In this document: positions 44,194-53,644 of the stretch, piece after piece
Layout of the letters: each line of letters starts with the position of its first letter
Position numbering within the stretch: the stretch's first letter is position 1
Assembly: GCA_027858855.1 (NCBI GenBank)
Contig: JAQIBV010000008.1
Span: 1 to 64,000, forward strand
From: Spirochaetota bacterium
GTDB taxonomy: Bacteria > Spirochaetota > UBA4802 > JAFGJZ01
Length of the DNA: 64,000 nt
Direction: 5' to 3'
Program-made: the position numbers and the translations under genes
Notes under the pieces: model-generated
Told to the model about the DNA's origin: nothing
Seen by the model: the letters and a program-made list of their open reading frames with translations, nothing else
Database searches by the model: none

Positions 44194-44728
44194 AACCGGT
44201 ACTGTTTTGTTTTTTATCTTTAATAATACCTTCTTTGATTTCGGCTATGTTTTTGTTGATCCACATGGTTTATACTGTGCAAGTTTAAGTATGATAAATT
44301 TTTTTATTGTTTTCTTATATGAAAATTGTTTGTCGTTGTCTGAGCGATTTGTCAAATTATAAAAATTATTTCGAGTGAATAATATTCACTCGGGTTTTAC
44401 AACGTCTTAAAGACCGGTTTTAAGTCAATTTCAAGGTCAGAAAAAGTTGATACGCTTATTTTATCTTCTTCTGAATACATTTCAGGTCTGCCATAGCGAT
44501 TATTTGGCTGTAATACAAAGACGCTTGCCAGTTTTTAAATATTCTTAAGAGTTATTTTGTCTCTACTTTATTCTTCTGTCAACGAATCTTTCTTTTTAGA
44601 TTGAGCTAATCAATGGATTTTGCCGATACTTCGGCCGGGGTTATTTGCACTGTTCGAATTTCTTGAACTGAACACAGTTTTCCGGTATACTGCAATAGTA
44701 AAACTTTTAATAAAATGGAGAATTAATT
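44194..44728. other. Intergenic region with a 21-base palindrome
   Basis: 535 bases without a supported gene. At 44372-44392 lies CGAGTGAATA, one base, and the complement: a perfect 10-bp stem followed by GGGTTTT, possibly a weak terminator on the plus strand. A short imperfect repeat (CTTAAAGACCGGTTTTAAG) follows at about 44407. Between them and gpx nothing is recognised. Confidence 0.45.
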
Positions 44729-45208
44729 ATGTCATTATATGATCTGGAGTTTAATGATTCAAGAGGGAACAGGGTTAAAATGAAACAATTTGAAGGAAAA
44801 GTTCTTTTAATTGTTAATACGGCGACAAAATGCGGCCTTGCCCCGCAATTTGAAGAACTTGAAAAAATTTACCAAAAGTACATAAATAAAGAATTCACTG
44901 TTATAGGTTTTCCCAGTAATCAATTTGCAAATCAGGAGCCTGAAGCTAACGAAACCATGGCCGAAACCTGCAAGATTAATTATGGTGTTACTTTTCTTTT
45001 GTCAGAAAAAATATTTGTTAATGGAAAAGATACGCATCCGGTTTTTGCTTACTTAATAGATAATTCAAAAAGCGGAATTTTTGGCAAAAAAATAAAATGG
45101 AACTTCACAAAATTTCTGGTCTCTTCGAACGGCAAAATAATTAAAAGATATTCTCCAACTACAAGGCCATCCAGAATTGAAAAGGATATTATCAGTTTTT
45201 TATCCTGA
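44729..45208 (+). CDS. Glutathione peroxidase family protein
   Basis: 159 residues, thioredoxin fold. Catalytic set: C35 in NTATKCGLAPQ, Q65 in FPSNQFANQEP and W124 in IKWNFTKFLV. C35 is a normal Cys codon, not selenocysteine. A second Cys is seen at residue 81, so reduction by thioredoxin is likely, as in most bacterial members. It removes H2O2 and organic hydroperoxides. Ribosome site GGAG 10 bases before ATG. The gene looks intact and isolated between degraded loci. Confidence 0.95.
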   Translation: MSLYDLEFNDSRGNRVKMKQFEGKVLLIVNTATKCGLAPQFEELEKIYQKYINKEFTVIGFPSNQFANQEPEANETMAETCKINYGVTFLLSEKIFVNGKDTHPVFAYLIDNSKSGIFGKKIKWNFTKFLVSSNGKIIKRYSPTTRPSRIEKDIISFLS

Positions 45209-45336
45209 TATGTTTCAGAATTGTTCATATAATATATTGGTTTTTAATTAATACAAGAGATGGTTGCACAAATCGTTTACTGGAGCAGCTTCAGTAATGT
45301 CACAGGTTTTTATCATGACAAATAAAATTATTATCT

Positions 45337-45594
45337 TTGATTTCTTTACATATTAGTTTATTGTTTATAGCCATTATTGTTAAGATTAACAACGACATTT
45401 CGCAACAATATTTGCAAAGTAATGGCGAAAAAAATCTGGAAATTAATCGAGGTGTGATTCAGGAATGGCATCACGCGTTAAATTGGTTAACAAAACGTGA
45501 TGATGAAAAACGTCTCTACCGATACACGATTGTTGTGCAGCATTCGCCTGTCATTGTATCTGCGTTTACCGCTCCGAAAAAACTTGATCATTGA
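45337..45594 (+). pseudogene. Possible fragment of a DUF4272-like protein
   Basis: Open frame without good start or ribosome site. The segment EINRGVIQEWHHALNWLTKRDD is like the late part of DUF4272 proteins (V-x-E-x-H-x-ALNWL). No upstream continuation is found, and the sequence after it has no similarity. I take it as a remnant; it may be chance. The remaining intergenic bases 45209-45819 hold only the terminator described separately. Confidence 0.25.
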
Positions 45595-45730
45595 ATCTTT
45601 TGATTATCACAAATTAAGCATCCCTTAAGATGGTTTTACTATTGCGCCTGGGATTTTTTTACAGATGTCAATTATCATTGACGGTATTCTGCTGGTAACG
45701 GCTGTATACGAACTAATGTGTGTAAAAGGT

Positions 45731-45766
45731 GTAAAAAAAACCCTGTCAGGTATTTGACAGGGTTTT
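45731..45766 (-). terminator. Intrinsic terminator of the LRR lipoprotein gene
   Basis: A 12-bp perfect stem (45737-45748 and 45755-45766) with a 6-base loop; read on the minus strand the stem is followed by eight T. It lies 54 bases past the stop of the BspA-type gene. On the plus strand it has only TTTTA and could weakly end gpx. Confidence 0.85.
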
Positions 45767-45819
45767 ATAGGTGAACAGTTGCTGAAGTAAAAATTTATCT
45801 GTAAAAAGTTTTTGCTGGC

Positions 45820-48186
45820 TTACAGGTCGTATATCACTTCTGTAAAAATATCGGTATCATTCCAGGGCTCAACATCATAGCCGCTTGCCCCGGTCACTAG
45901 ATGCAGGGTACAGTCTGATACTTTGTTAAAACTAAGACTATCAACATTAGGTGCGTTCTCTGCATATATACTGAATGATGTCAGAGACTCGCACGCATAA
46001 AATGCTTTGTAACCGATGTTTGTTACAGAATCTGGTATGTTGATGGATGTCAGAGACTCGCAACCAAAAAAGGCGTAGTCACCGATGTTTGTTACAGAAT
46101 CTGGTATGGTGTAGGATACGTTACTGATCTTTGCTGGATAAGTAATAAGCTTAGTCATATTCTTGTTAAAGAGAATTCCATTTTTCGATTTGTAGTAACT
46201 ATTGTTGTCAGCAACAACAATTTCAGTTAAACTTTCGCAGTAAATGAACGTACAAACTCCGATGCTTGTTACGGAATCTGGTATGTTGATGGATGTCAGA
46301 TCGAAGCAACGAGAAAATGCACCATTACCGATGCTTGTTACAGAATCTGGTATGTTTATGGATGTCAGAGACGTGCAATAAAGAAATGCTTCGTTACCGA
46401 TGCTTGTTACAGAATCTGGTATGTTTATGGATGTCAGATACAGACAGGAAAGAAATGCTTTGTTACCGATGCTTGTTACAGAATCTGGTATGTTTATGGA
46501 TATCAGAGACTCGCAACCATAAAAGGCGTAGTCACCGATGCTTGTTACAGAATCTGGTATGGTGTAGGATTCGTTATTTCTTCCCGCTGTATAAGCAATA
46601 AGCTTAGTCATATCCTTGTTGAAGAGAATTCCATTTTTTGATGTGTAGTAACTGTTGGTTTCTGCAACTACAATTTCAGTTAATTTACTGCATTCAACAA
46701 ACGGGTTAGCAACGATGCTTGTTACAGAATCTGGTATGTTTATGGATGTCAGATACAGACAGGAAAGAAATGCTTTGTTACCGATGCTTGTTACGGAATC
46801 TGGTATGTTGATGGATGTCAGAGATTCGCAATAAGAAAATGCTTTGTTACCGATGCTTGTTACAGACTCTGGTATGTTGATGGATGTTAGATCATAGCAA
46901 TGAGAAAATGCTTCATTACCGATGCTTGTTACAGAATCTGGTATGTTGATGGATGTCAGATCGTAGCAACCGTAAAATGCACCATCACCGATGCTTGCTA
47001 CAGAATCTGGTATGTTGATGGATGTCAGATAGTCGCAACAAGAAAATGCGTAGTCAACGATGCTTGTTACAGAATCTGGTATGGTGTAGGTTGCGTTACT
47101 AATCTTTGCTGGATAAGCAATAAGTTTCGTTATATCCTTGCTGAAGAGAATTCCATTTATCGATGTGTAGTAACTGTTGGTTTCTGCAACTACAATTTCA
47201 GTTAATTTATTGCATTTAACAAACGGGTTAGCAACGATGCTTGTTACAGAATCTGGTATGCTGATGGATGTCAGAGACACGCAATCAGAAAATGCTTCAT
47301 TACCGATGCTTGTTACAGACTCTGGTATGTTGATGGATGTTAGATGGTAGCAACAAGAAAATGCTTCGTTACCGATGCTTGTTACAGAATCTGGTATGGT
47401 GTAGGATTCGTTATTTCTTCCTGCTGGATAAGCAATAAGTTTAGTTATATCCTTGCTGAAGAGAATTCCATTTTTCGATGTGTAGTAGCTATGGCTGCCA
47501 GCAACAATAATTTCAGTTAAACTTGTGCAGAAACTGAACGGATTAGAAATGATGCTTGTTACGGAATCTGGTATGTTGATGGATGTCAGATCATAGCAAT
47601 TGTAAAATGCACCATTACCGATGCTGGTGACAGTAAAGCCATTAACTTCTCCCGGGATAGTGAGTTCTGATGCAGATCTGAAATAATCAGTTACCTGCAG
47701 TATATCTCCATGATATGTCCAGATTGGGGTGTACTCTATGTTATTACCATCCCTAAATGAAGAACCGGTTAATTTTGGGTAGACGGTGATATCTTCTGTG
47801 AGAGTTGTACTGGTGGTAAACTCTGTGCCACAGCCCGCTTCTTGGGTGTACCAACCGTGAAAGCTGTAGCCGCTTAGTGTCGGGTTGTCAGGAAAATCAT
47901 CGGAATCAAAGGTTGTATCCGGTGCTGTTATTGTAACAGTCGTTGTATCGCTGGCCTCCGGGAACTCAAAGGTAACGGTGAAGCTTGTTGTTGCGTTACT
48001 TTCGCCTGTATTGCTGGTGGTTTCATCCCCATTTGTAACGTTTTCTTCATCGTTTGAATCGTCATCATTTAGTTCAACACCTGTACTTGGTTCTTCAGGC
48101 TTTTCATCGTCAGTAGAACCGGAAGAACCGCCGCATGCGTAAAAGAAAAACATGCATAGCATTAGTAATGCCAATATTTTTTTCAT
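45820..48186 (-). CDS. BspA-type leucine-rich-repeat surface lipoprotein
   Basis: 788 residues. Lipoprotein signal (FFFYACGG, Cys18), then an acidic Ser/Thr/Asp-rich linker (20-70), one InlB B-type repeat (FTVTFEFPEASDTTTVTI to GYSFHGWYTQEAGCG, 70-140), then 16 or more LRR_5 (Treponema pallidum-type) repeats of 23 residues with the core LTSINIPDSVTSIGNEAF. Four longer inserts with LTEIVVAETNSYYTSKNGIL break the ladder. A non-repeat end (ENAPNVDSLSFNKVSDCTLH) caps it. BspA proteins bind host or matrix molecules or partner bacteria. AGGAG ribosome site. Terminator on the far side. Confidence 0.93.
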   Translation of the reverse strand: MKKILALLMLCMFFFYACGGSSGSTDDEKPEEPSTGVELNDDDSNDEENVTNGDETTSNTGESNATTSFTVTFEFPEASDTTTVTITAPDTTFDSDDFPDNPTLSGYSFHGWYTQEAGCGTEFTTSTTLTEDITVYPKLTGSSFRDGNNIEYTPIWTYHGDILQVTDYFRSASELTIPGEVNGFTVTSIGNGAFYNCYDLTSINIPDSVTSIISNPFSFCTSLTEIIVAGSHSYYTSKNGILFSKDITKLIAYPAGRNNESYTIPDSVTSIGNEAFSCCYHLTSINIPESVTSIGNEAFSDCVSLTSISIPDSVTSIVANPFVKCNKLTEIVVAETNSYYTSINGILFSKDITKLIAYPAKISNATYTIPDSVTSIVDYAFSCCDYLTSINIPDSVASIGDGAFYGCYDLTSINIPDSVTSIGNEAFSHCYDLTSINIPESVTSIGNKAFSYCESLTSINIPDSVTSIGNKAFLSCLYLTSINIPDSVTSIVANPFVECSKLTEIVVAETNSYYTSKNGILFNKDMTKLIAYTAGRNNESYTIPDSVTSIGDYAFYGCESLISINIPDSVTSIGNKAFLSCLYLTSINIPDSVTSIGNEAFLYCTSLTSINIPDSVTSIGNGAFSRCFDLTSINIPDSVTSIGVCTFIYCESLTEIVVADNNSYYKSKNGILFNKNMTKLITYPAKISNVSYTIPDSVTNIGDYAFFGCESLTSINIPDSVTNIGYKAFYACESLTSFSIYAENAPNVDSLSFNKVSDCTLHLVTGASGYDVEPWNDTDIFTEVIYDL
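46000..47640 (-). repeat. Coding repeat array of the LRR gene
   Basis: 69-base units encoding LTSINIPDSVTSIGNxAFxxC, many identical over most of their length, interrupted by four modules with NSYYTSxNGILFxKDxTKLI. In protein order the modules carry GRNNES, KISNAT, GRNNES and KISNVS, so a block of two modules plus repeats has been duplicated as a whole. Confidence 0.9.
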
Positions 48187-48321
48187 AGTATTCTCCTTGC
48201 GTATTTTTATTTAAAAGGATTATGTGGACTGTTGGGATTTATTAAATAACACTTAAATTCTAAGGAAAAAATTTATCTGTCAAGAATAAATATTATTAAA
48301 TATTGAACACTTTGTCTAAAT

Positions 48322-48717
48322 TTGTTTAGGTATTTATCTTATACAGTTTTTAATAATTGTAAAGGTTTAATTGTATACCCCCCCCTGTTTTTTCTTAATG
48401 TAATTTATGTGTATTGCAGACGCAGCCCGCATTCTTTGGATGGTACGTGCCGGCATGTGCTGTTTGGTCTTATTATTGCGCGGCTCTTCAAACCAACACC
48501 TCCAAAGCCATATACATCAAATGAAATCCTGATTGCCCTGGTACCACTCGTGATACTGATCGCGCTTCCTTTGTACTGGTTATGGCAAATGCCTGTTTTG
48601 TTTTTCTCGTTCTTGTTGCTGCTTGCCGTCGCTGGCGTGATTGTGGTAAAAGCTGTCTGCCCGGGATGCAAAAACAGCAGTTGCGCGATGTGCCCTGCAA
48701 CTTGCAGGAGGCCATAA
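48322..48717 (+). CDS. Membrane protein with Cys-rich tail, start uncertain
   Basis: The frame reads 131 residues, but the first 40 have no ribosome site and include an eight-C tract (48378-48385) prone to slippage. The convincing part begins about GLIIARLFKPTPPKPYTS: two membrane helices (ILIALVPLVILIALPLYWLW, VLFFSFLLLLAVAGVIVV) and a tail with CPGCKNSSCAMCPATC, a possible metal or Fe-S site. The stop is followed after two bases by the tetR start, so the two genes are an operon. The protein may be 5'-truncated. No family named. Confidence 0.5.
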   Translation: MFRYLSYTVFNNCKGLIVYPPLFFLNVIYVYCRRSPHSLDGTCRHVLFGLIIARLFKPTPPKPYTSNEILIALVPLVILIALPLYWLWQMPVLFFSFLLLLAVAGVIVVKAVCPGCKNSSCAMCPATCRRP

Positions 48718-48719
48718 TT

Positions 48720-49199
48720 ATGCGTGACTCAAAAAAAGCAGACCGAAAAATTGCTATTCAAAACGCGGCGCTGGAACTTTTCAGCCAACTTGGATTTATG
48801 AAAACAACGATCTCTCTAATCGCCGAACGCGCGGGGCTTGGCACAGGAACACTGTATAACTACTTTAAAACAAAGGGTGACATACTGTTCTCAATTATTA
48901 AGAAACGTTCCTGTGGATATGTTGAAGAGCTGGATCATATTATTGATGAAAATGTTGGTTTGATTGAGTCATTAATGCTCTTTCATGATGCCTATCTCAA
49001 TAGCCTTTCGCTTTATAATAAAGTAATCTTGCGCGAGTGCACGGCGAGTATTTTCTCGGGTGATGTGGAACTTATGAAGAGCATTAATGAAATTGACCAT
49101 CCCTATCTGGAAAGACACAATACCTTATTCTTGAAGTTTCAGAAAACTGGAGTTATTAGCGAAACTGCTGATATTGAAAGCATGATCTCTACTTTATAG
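48720..49199 (+). CDS. TetR-family regulator with premature in-frame stop
   Basis: 159 residues from ATG 48720, GGAGG 9-13 bases upstream. The TetR helix-turn-helix is intact: ALELFSQLGFMKTTISLIAE and RAGLGTGTLYNYFKTKGDIL. The frame stops at TAG 49197, but the same frame continues for 34 codons to TAA 49302 with DADMYAILTYITDEDMSLKT, which is just the last two helices of a TetR ligand domain. A nonsense mutation therefore removed the dimerisation end. Likely inactive, or active without ligand response. Target possibly the upstream membrane gene. Confidence 0.8.
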   Translation: MRDSKKADRKIAIQNAALELFSQLGFMKTTISLIAERAGLGTGTLYNYFKTKGDILFSIIKKRSCGYVEELDHIIDENVGLIESLMLFHDAYLNSLSLYNKVILRECTASIFSGDVELMKSINEIDHPYLERHNTLFLKFQKTGVISETADIESMISTL

Positions 49200-49526
49200 G
49201 ATGCCGATATGTATGCCATTCTAACATACATTACAGACGAAGATATGTCGCTAAAGACTCTCAAAAGCCGGCTAACAATGCACGCCAAAGTGATAACATT
49301 ATAAGAATAATTGTGGAAACTATGGTTCAAGTCGTATTTGATATGATGAAGAAAATTACTCGGATTGCGCAAGAGACCCGGAAATCCGACAATTTGTCAA
49401 AGAGTGGGAGGACAGATAATTGTAAAGCAAAGCAAAATAATTGTTATTTGATCTGTTAATTATTTCATATCTTTTATTAGTTTAATCCGTGTCGTTTTTC
49501 ATAACAGAATATAGCCCTCTCTTCAA

Positions 49527-49799
49527 TTATTTTACATTCTCCTTCTTAACACGTTCTGATAAATATATTTTTATCAACGACTGATAGGGAACATCGTTTT
49601 TGTTCGCAATTATTTTAATTCTTTCCAGCAATGATTCCGGCAAGCGGATAGAGATGCTTTTTGTTGATGGCTTAAGGTTTTTGAAATGCAGTTTTTTCGC
49701 TTCCTTAAGATTCAAGAATTCCGTTGAGTCATTATTGGCCCAAAATTCAAACTCTTCTGTTTCATTCATGAATTTCGGTATTTTTTTTAAGGTTTTCAT
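49527..49799 (-). CDS. brnA: BrnA-type antitoxin (CopG-like)
   Basis: 90 residues. The N-terminal KKIPKFMNETEEFEFW-ANNDSTEF and the C-terminal ribbon-helix-helix part KPSTKSISIRLPESLLERIK, IIANKNDVPYQSLIKIYLSERV are the BrnA/CopG pattern. It binds the toxin and represses the operon. It overlaps the toxin gene by 38 bases, with AGGAG 9 bases before its ATG, so it is translated on its own. The gene appears intact. Confidence 0.88.
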   Translation of the reverse strand: MKTLKKIPKFMNETEEFEFWANNDSTEFLNLKEAKKLHFKNLKPSTKSISIRLPESLLERIKIIANKNDVPYQSLIKIYLSERVKKENVK

Positions 49800-50088
49800 A
49801 AACAGTTTTCTCCTTTCTGTTCATATCTCTGGATGATATTATCCGAATTCTGCTTTTTCTTATTGTAAAAACAATGAACAAATACCTTGATTTGTTTGTT
49901 TCCCCCAGCACATAATATCTGCTTTCAGAATTAGAATGTTTTTCATCATCAAAAATATAGAACGGTTCATTAAAAAAGACCTCTTCAGATTCTCCAATTG
50001 ATACTTGATGTCGCTCCCAACTCTTTTGAATATTACCCTTGTCCCAGTCAAAGCCGATTATATGACTTATATCAAATTCTGAATTCAT
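49762..50088 (-). CDS. brnT: BrnT-type toxin
   Basis: 108 residues from ATG 50088; an earlier in-frame start (50109) would add seven residues and neither has a good ribosome site. BrnT features: GFDWDKGNIQKSWERHQVSI, EEVFFNEPFYIFDDEKH, RYYVLGETNKSRYLFIVFTI and the catalytic-end block RIRIISSRDMNRKEKTVYE. BrnT is a RelE-fold ribonuclease that halts translation when free. Order toxin-antitoxin with overlap is usual for brnTA. This is the only complete toxin-antitoxin pair in the window. Confidence 0.86.
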   Translation of the reverse strand: MNSEFDISHIIGFDWDKGNIQKSWERHQVSIGESEEVFFNEPFYIFDDEKHSNSESRYYVLGETNKSRYLFIVFTIRKSRIRIISSRDMNRKEKTVYENLKKNTEIHE

Positions 50089-50503
50089 GTATATTAAGAT
50101 AATATACAATACGGCGAAGTCAAGAATTATTAATTACCGATTACTTGTACTGCTATTTGACAATATTATCGTACCCGGATAACTATATACTAACAACTGA
50201 TATATGTAATAAAAAGAAATGGTTAATCCTGTTAGCATATACGTTACATGAGTTTAAAAACCCAGATTATTCTCTTACATGTAATCACCATGTAAACTTT
50301 TCTTTAAATAACTGTACATAAATCGAAATGCGTGAAATTTTCTTGACTGATAGTCATCATTATTTAATCACCATACAACAGTTTAATTCGCATTATTCTA
50401 AAGACTGTTTCTTTTAAGCATTAGGCTTTTAATAGAGGTTTTCGATATAGGATATCTCCTATATCAACAATTTATAAATAAACATAAAGATGAGGAGTAA
50501 AAA
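50089..50503. other. AT-rich intergenic region with small inverted repeats
   Basis: 415 bases. TTACATG/CATGTAA at 50275-50295 (7-bp arms, 7-base spacer), with a further TTACATG at 50244, could be a regulator site. A 9-bp hairpin (GATATAGGA) lies at 50444-50465, inside the hppA leader. No gene is supported. Confidence 0.45.
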
Positions 50504-52549
50504 ATGGATTCTCTCTTATTATATTTTCCCCTGGGAGCGGGGGTTCTTTCCCTTTTATTTGCTTTTTACAGGGTACTCTGGGTTGGCAAACAGAACCCGG
50601 GCAGCGAAACTCTTAAAGAAATAAGTCATGCAATACGATCAGGGGCCTTTGCGTTCTTAAAACGAGAATACAAGGTTCTAGCCATCATTGTAGCCTGTGT
50701 CGCGATACTGCTTGTTATCGGTGAACACGGAGCCACAAGACTTGTTGCTGTTTCATTTATTGTAGGTGCTCTTTTGTCTGGAACTGCTGGATTGATCGGT
50801 ATGCATGCCGCAACTCTTGCAAACAGTCGAACAGCCCACAGTGCTAAAACAGGCCTTGCAAGCGCTCTTACAGTTGCTTTCACCGGTGGAAGTGTTATGG
50901 GTTTGAGTGTTGTAGGGCTCAGTATTATCGGGCTCTCTGGACTTCTTCTTATTTACACAGCTATATTCGGTTTCGAGATCATGACTTTGAAAGACACAGT
51001 TCTGCCAATTATTAACGGTTATTCTTTGGGCGCAAGTTCTGTTGCTCTTTTTGCCCGTGTAGGTGGTGGAATATTTACTAAGGCTGCCGATGTTGGTGCC
51101 GATCTTGTTGGAAAAGTTGAAGCTGGTATTCCGGAAGATGATCCACGGAATCCCGCTGTTATCGCCGATAATGTTGGTGATAACGTAGGGGATGTAGCCG
51201 GGCTTGGTTCCGACCTTTGTGAATCGTATATTGGTTCAATTATTGGAGCAATGGTTCTTGGCGGAGCGGCTCTCTCGGTTCGTCTTGTGGTGTTACCTCT
51301 TATAATTGCTGCTATCGGCATTATAATGTCAATAATTGGAATGTTTTTTGTCCGTACAAAGGAGGGGGGGAATCCGCAGAACGCCCTGAATTTCGGTACC
51401 ATCGGAGCCAGTGTTTTGATGCTTATCTTTACCTTTCCGGCAGTCTGGTATCTTGCCCCTCGTACTTTTTCTTACGAGAATATCTCTTATTCAAGTATGG
51501 GGATAATTATCGCGATTATAGCCGGATTGATATGTGGCGTGTTAATTGGTATGGTTACTGAATACTACACAGCTGATAACCGCAAGCCGGTAATAAATAT
51601 CGCGCGTGCCAGTACAACAGGCGCAGCCACTAATATCCTCGGTGGGTTACAAGTTGGAATGGTTGCTACAGGGATGCCAGTAATTCTTCTTGCAGCGGCT
51701 ATTATGGTTGCCTACCAGGCGGCAGGTCTTTATGGTATAGCCATCGCCTCTATGGGAATGCTTGCCACTACAGGAATTCAGCTTGCTGTCGATGCTTACG
51801 GACCAATTGCTGATAATGCCGGTGGTATTGCCGAAATGGCCGCTATGGAGCCAGAAGTTCGCGAGCGGACAGATAAACTTGATGCTGTAGGAAATACAAC
51901 CGCCGCGATTGGAAAAGGATTCGCTATCGGTTCCGCTACGTTAACCGCGTTGGCCCTTTTTGTTGCCTATAAAGAGACTGTCGGTCTTACAATGATTGAC
52001 GCGACTCGGCCAAGAGTACTTGTGGGTCTTCTTATGGGCGGTATGCTTCCATATGTGTTCTCTTCGTTTTTAATCGGATCGGTTGGAAAAGCCGCATTCA
52101 GCATGATCGAAGAGGTGCGCCGCCAGTTTCGAACAATTGAAGGTTTGCTTGCCGGCAAGGCGAAACCTGATTATGTTAAATGTGTAGATATCGCGACCAA
52201 GGCTGCAATTAGAGAGATGATTGTTCCGGGTGTTCTTGCTGTACTGGTACCTGTTGTGGTCGGTTTTTTTGGTGGTGCTGAGATGCTCGGTGGTGTTCTT
52301 GTAGGAGTAATGATTTCGGGTGTTATGCTTGCTCTTTTTATGGCAAATTCTGGCGGTGCATGGGATAATGCTAAGAAGCATATTGAAGGTGGAGCTTTCG
52401 GTGGAAAAGGGTCTGATGCCCATAAGGCGTCTGTTATCGGCGATACAGTGGGTGATCCTTTCAAGGATACAGCGGGTCCATCCATGGACATACTTATTAA
52501 ACTGATGAGTGTGGTATCTCTGGTTATTGCCCCCATCATTTCACGATAA
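50504..52549 (+). CDS. hppA: Membrane-bound ion-pumping pyrophosphatase, K+-dependent type
   Basis: 681 residues, about 16 membrane helices. It couples PPi hydrolysis to H+ or Na+ export. Active-site blocks: [52 protein letters not shown] and [16 protein letters not shown] near the end, followed by [15 protein letters not shown]. In [10 protein letters not shown] the position that is Lys in K+-independent enzymes is Ala, so this is the K+-dependent subfamily, which includes the Na+ pumps. Na+ versus H+ cannot be told with certainty. It starts an operon with the next gene (10 bases after the stop). Confidence 0.96.
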   Translation: MDSLLLYFPLGAGVLSLLFAFYRVLWVGKQNPGSETLKEISHAIRSGAFAFLKREYKVLAIIVACVAILLVIGEHGATRLVAVSFIVGALLSGTAGLIGMHAATLANSRTAHSAKTGLASALTVAFTGGSVMGLSVVGLSIIGLSGLLLIYTAIFGFEIMTLKDTVLPIINGYSLGASSVALFARVGGGIFTKAADVGADLVGKVEAGIPEDDPRNPAVIADNVGDNVGDVAGLGSDLCESYIGSIIGAMVLGGAALSVRLVVLPLIIAAIGIIMSIIGMFFVRTKEGGNPQNALNFGTIGASVLMLIFTFPAVWYLAPRTFSYENISYSSMGIIIAIIAGLICGVLIGMVTEYYTADNRKPVINIARASTTGAATNILGGLQVGMVATGMPVILLAAAIMVAYQAAGLYGIAIASMGMLATTGIQLAVDAYGPIADNAGGIAEMAAMEPEVRERTDKLDAVGNTTAAIGKGFAIGSATLTALALFVAYKETVGLTMIDATRPRVLVGLLMGGMLPYVFSSFLIGSVGKAAFSMIEEVRRQFRTIEGLLAGKAKPDYVKCVDIATKAAIREMIVPGVLAVLVPVVVGFFGGAEMLGGVLVGVMISGVMLALFMANSGGAWDNAKKHIEGGAFGGKGSDAHKASVIGDTVGDPFKDTAGPSMDILIKLMSVVSLVIAPIISR

Positions 52550-52559
52550 GGAGAAGGAT

Positions 52560-53330
52560 ATGAAAATTTACTACTACCTCACTGTTTTCCCGACTGAGGG
52601 ACTTATAGCTTCACAGCTTAATCCAGAAGATTTTGGCGCGTATATGGCAACCGGATCAAAGAAGGGAATAGCAGAGCATCTGATTTTTATAGAAGTAATC
52701 GGCGAATTCGGTTCATATTTTGACTGGAACTATGCCCATCAAAACTGTGTGCAGCATTCAGACGGAAGGCCGAAAAACTCGAAATATCTGGCTGTTTACC
52801 GCGCGTTGGAAAATACTCCTCTTGATAAACTGGGAGCCATGTATCTGACAACCCGTGACGGCAGAAGCGTTAAGCTTGAAAAGAGTGCTTACAAGGAATC
52901 GGAAAGCCCGGCTGAATTTCATCTTTATCAGGAGTTGTGCCCAGTTTATCCTCTGGTTGTAAGTAAACTAAATGCAGGTAATTTCGCAAAACACCTGACG
53001 TCTGATTCAAACAAGGTCTTTGTTCCGCAGATTGTCTTTGCCGATCTAAAACTGGTTAATGTGGATGATCCGGAGCATACCGGAAATATCGGAACCTTGT
53101 ACAGCCGAAATATTCAGCATCTTAAAGGATGTATTGCCGAGCTAAGAGCATCCAACGAAAAACAGAATAAAACGCTGGACCGTACGCATGTCGAGTCGTT
53201 CGGATTTCAGCATATTGGCAAGGCGATATATATCGCTAACTCGAAAGAGGCAGTCTCGTATAACATGCTAACAATGGACGAGCTTCAACGGGATCACTTT
53301 CCCTGGGCAAAATCGGCCAACATTCTGTAA
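52560..53330 (+). CDS. Conserved cytoplasmic protein of unknown function, in operon with hppA
   Basis: 256 residues from ATG 52560, AAGGAG upstream. It begins [20 protein letters not shown] and has [20 protein letters not shown] in the middle and a final helix with [13 protein letters not shown]. No signal peptide, membrane span or known motif. It lies 10 bases after hppA and ends before an intrinsic terminator, so the two form a bicistronic unit. A regulator of, or an enzyme related to, pyrophosphate metabolism is possible; no evidence in the sequence itself. Confidence 0.7.
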   Translation: MKIYYYLTVFPTEGLIASQLNPEDFGAYMATGSKKGIAEHLIFIEVIGEFGSYFDWNYAHQNCVQHSDGRPKNSKYLAVYRALENTPLDKLGAMYLTTRDGRSVKLEKSAYKESESPAEFHLYQELCPVYPLVVSKLNAGNFAKHLTSDSNKVFVPQIVFADLKLVNVDDPEHTGNIGTLYSRNIQHLKGCIAELRASNEKQNKTLDRTHVESFGFQHIGKAIYIANSKEAVSYNMLTMDELQRDHFPWAKSANIL

Positions 53331-53355
53331 CAGACAGGATAATGATTTTATAGAT

Positions 53356-53386
53356 AAAGGGCTGCTCGGTAAACGGGCAGCCTTTT
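53356..53386 (+). terminator. Intrinsic terminator of the hppA operon
   Basis: Stem AAAGGGCTGC (53356-53365) pairs with GCAGCCTTTT (53377-53386), with one G-U pair, closing an 11-base loop and ending in four T. It lies 26 bases after the stop of the second gene. Confidence 0.8.
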
Positions 53387-53433
53387 GTAAACAGTACTCA
53401 AATGTCACGCAAGCATACAAATAATTATTGCCC

Positions 53434-53630
53434 TCAGAATCCCATTCCAAGTAGCCACATAGGTATTGAGTTGCCGGCTGGATAATCAATGCCGTCCTGG
53501 ATAACGAAATCCGCTTTTTTAACAGATTTGGTTTTTTCGCCAACTTCAATCAAAATTCTCTTTTTTGTAAAAGCCATATTTTCAGATGTCAAAATAAAAT
53601 CACCAGGTTCCTCATTTTTTTGGCAATCTT
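53434..53630 (-). pseudogene. C-terminal stub of an AAA ATPase (DUF4143-type)
   Basis: On the minus strand a frame reads EEPGDFILTSENMAFTKK, RILIEVGEKTKSVKKADFV and IQDGIDYPAGNSIPMWLLGM before TGA 53434-53436. The pattern (x)FEIGGKxKS-x-KQ...IPLWLFGFLY is the very end of the ATPase family with AAA_14 and DUF4143 domains. Nothing upstream continues it; the GNAT gene begins right behind. The remaining 60-65 codons are a leftover of a lost 400-residue gene. Confidence 0.7.
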
Positions 53631-53644
53631 AAATAATTGAACCT

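Noticed and set aside
46293-47205. Repeated frames antisense to the LRR gene (ACYRIWYVDGCQ-type repeats)
   Set aside because: They are the complement of the 69-base LRR repeats; periodicity comes from the coding strand.
43528-50500. Prophage or genomic island ending at ssrA
   Set aside because: No integrase, no duplicated ssrA end and no phage genes are seen; only toxin-antitoxin and gene remnants.
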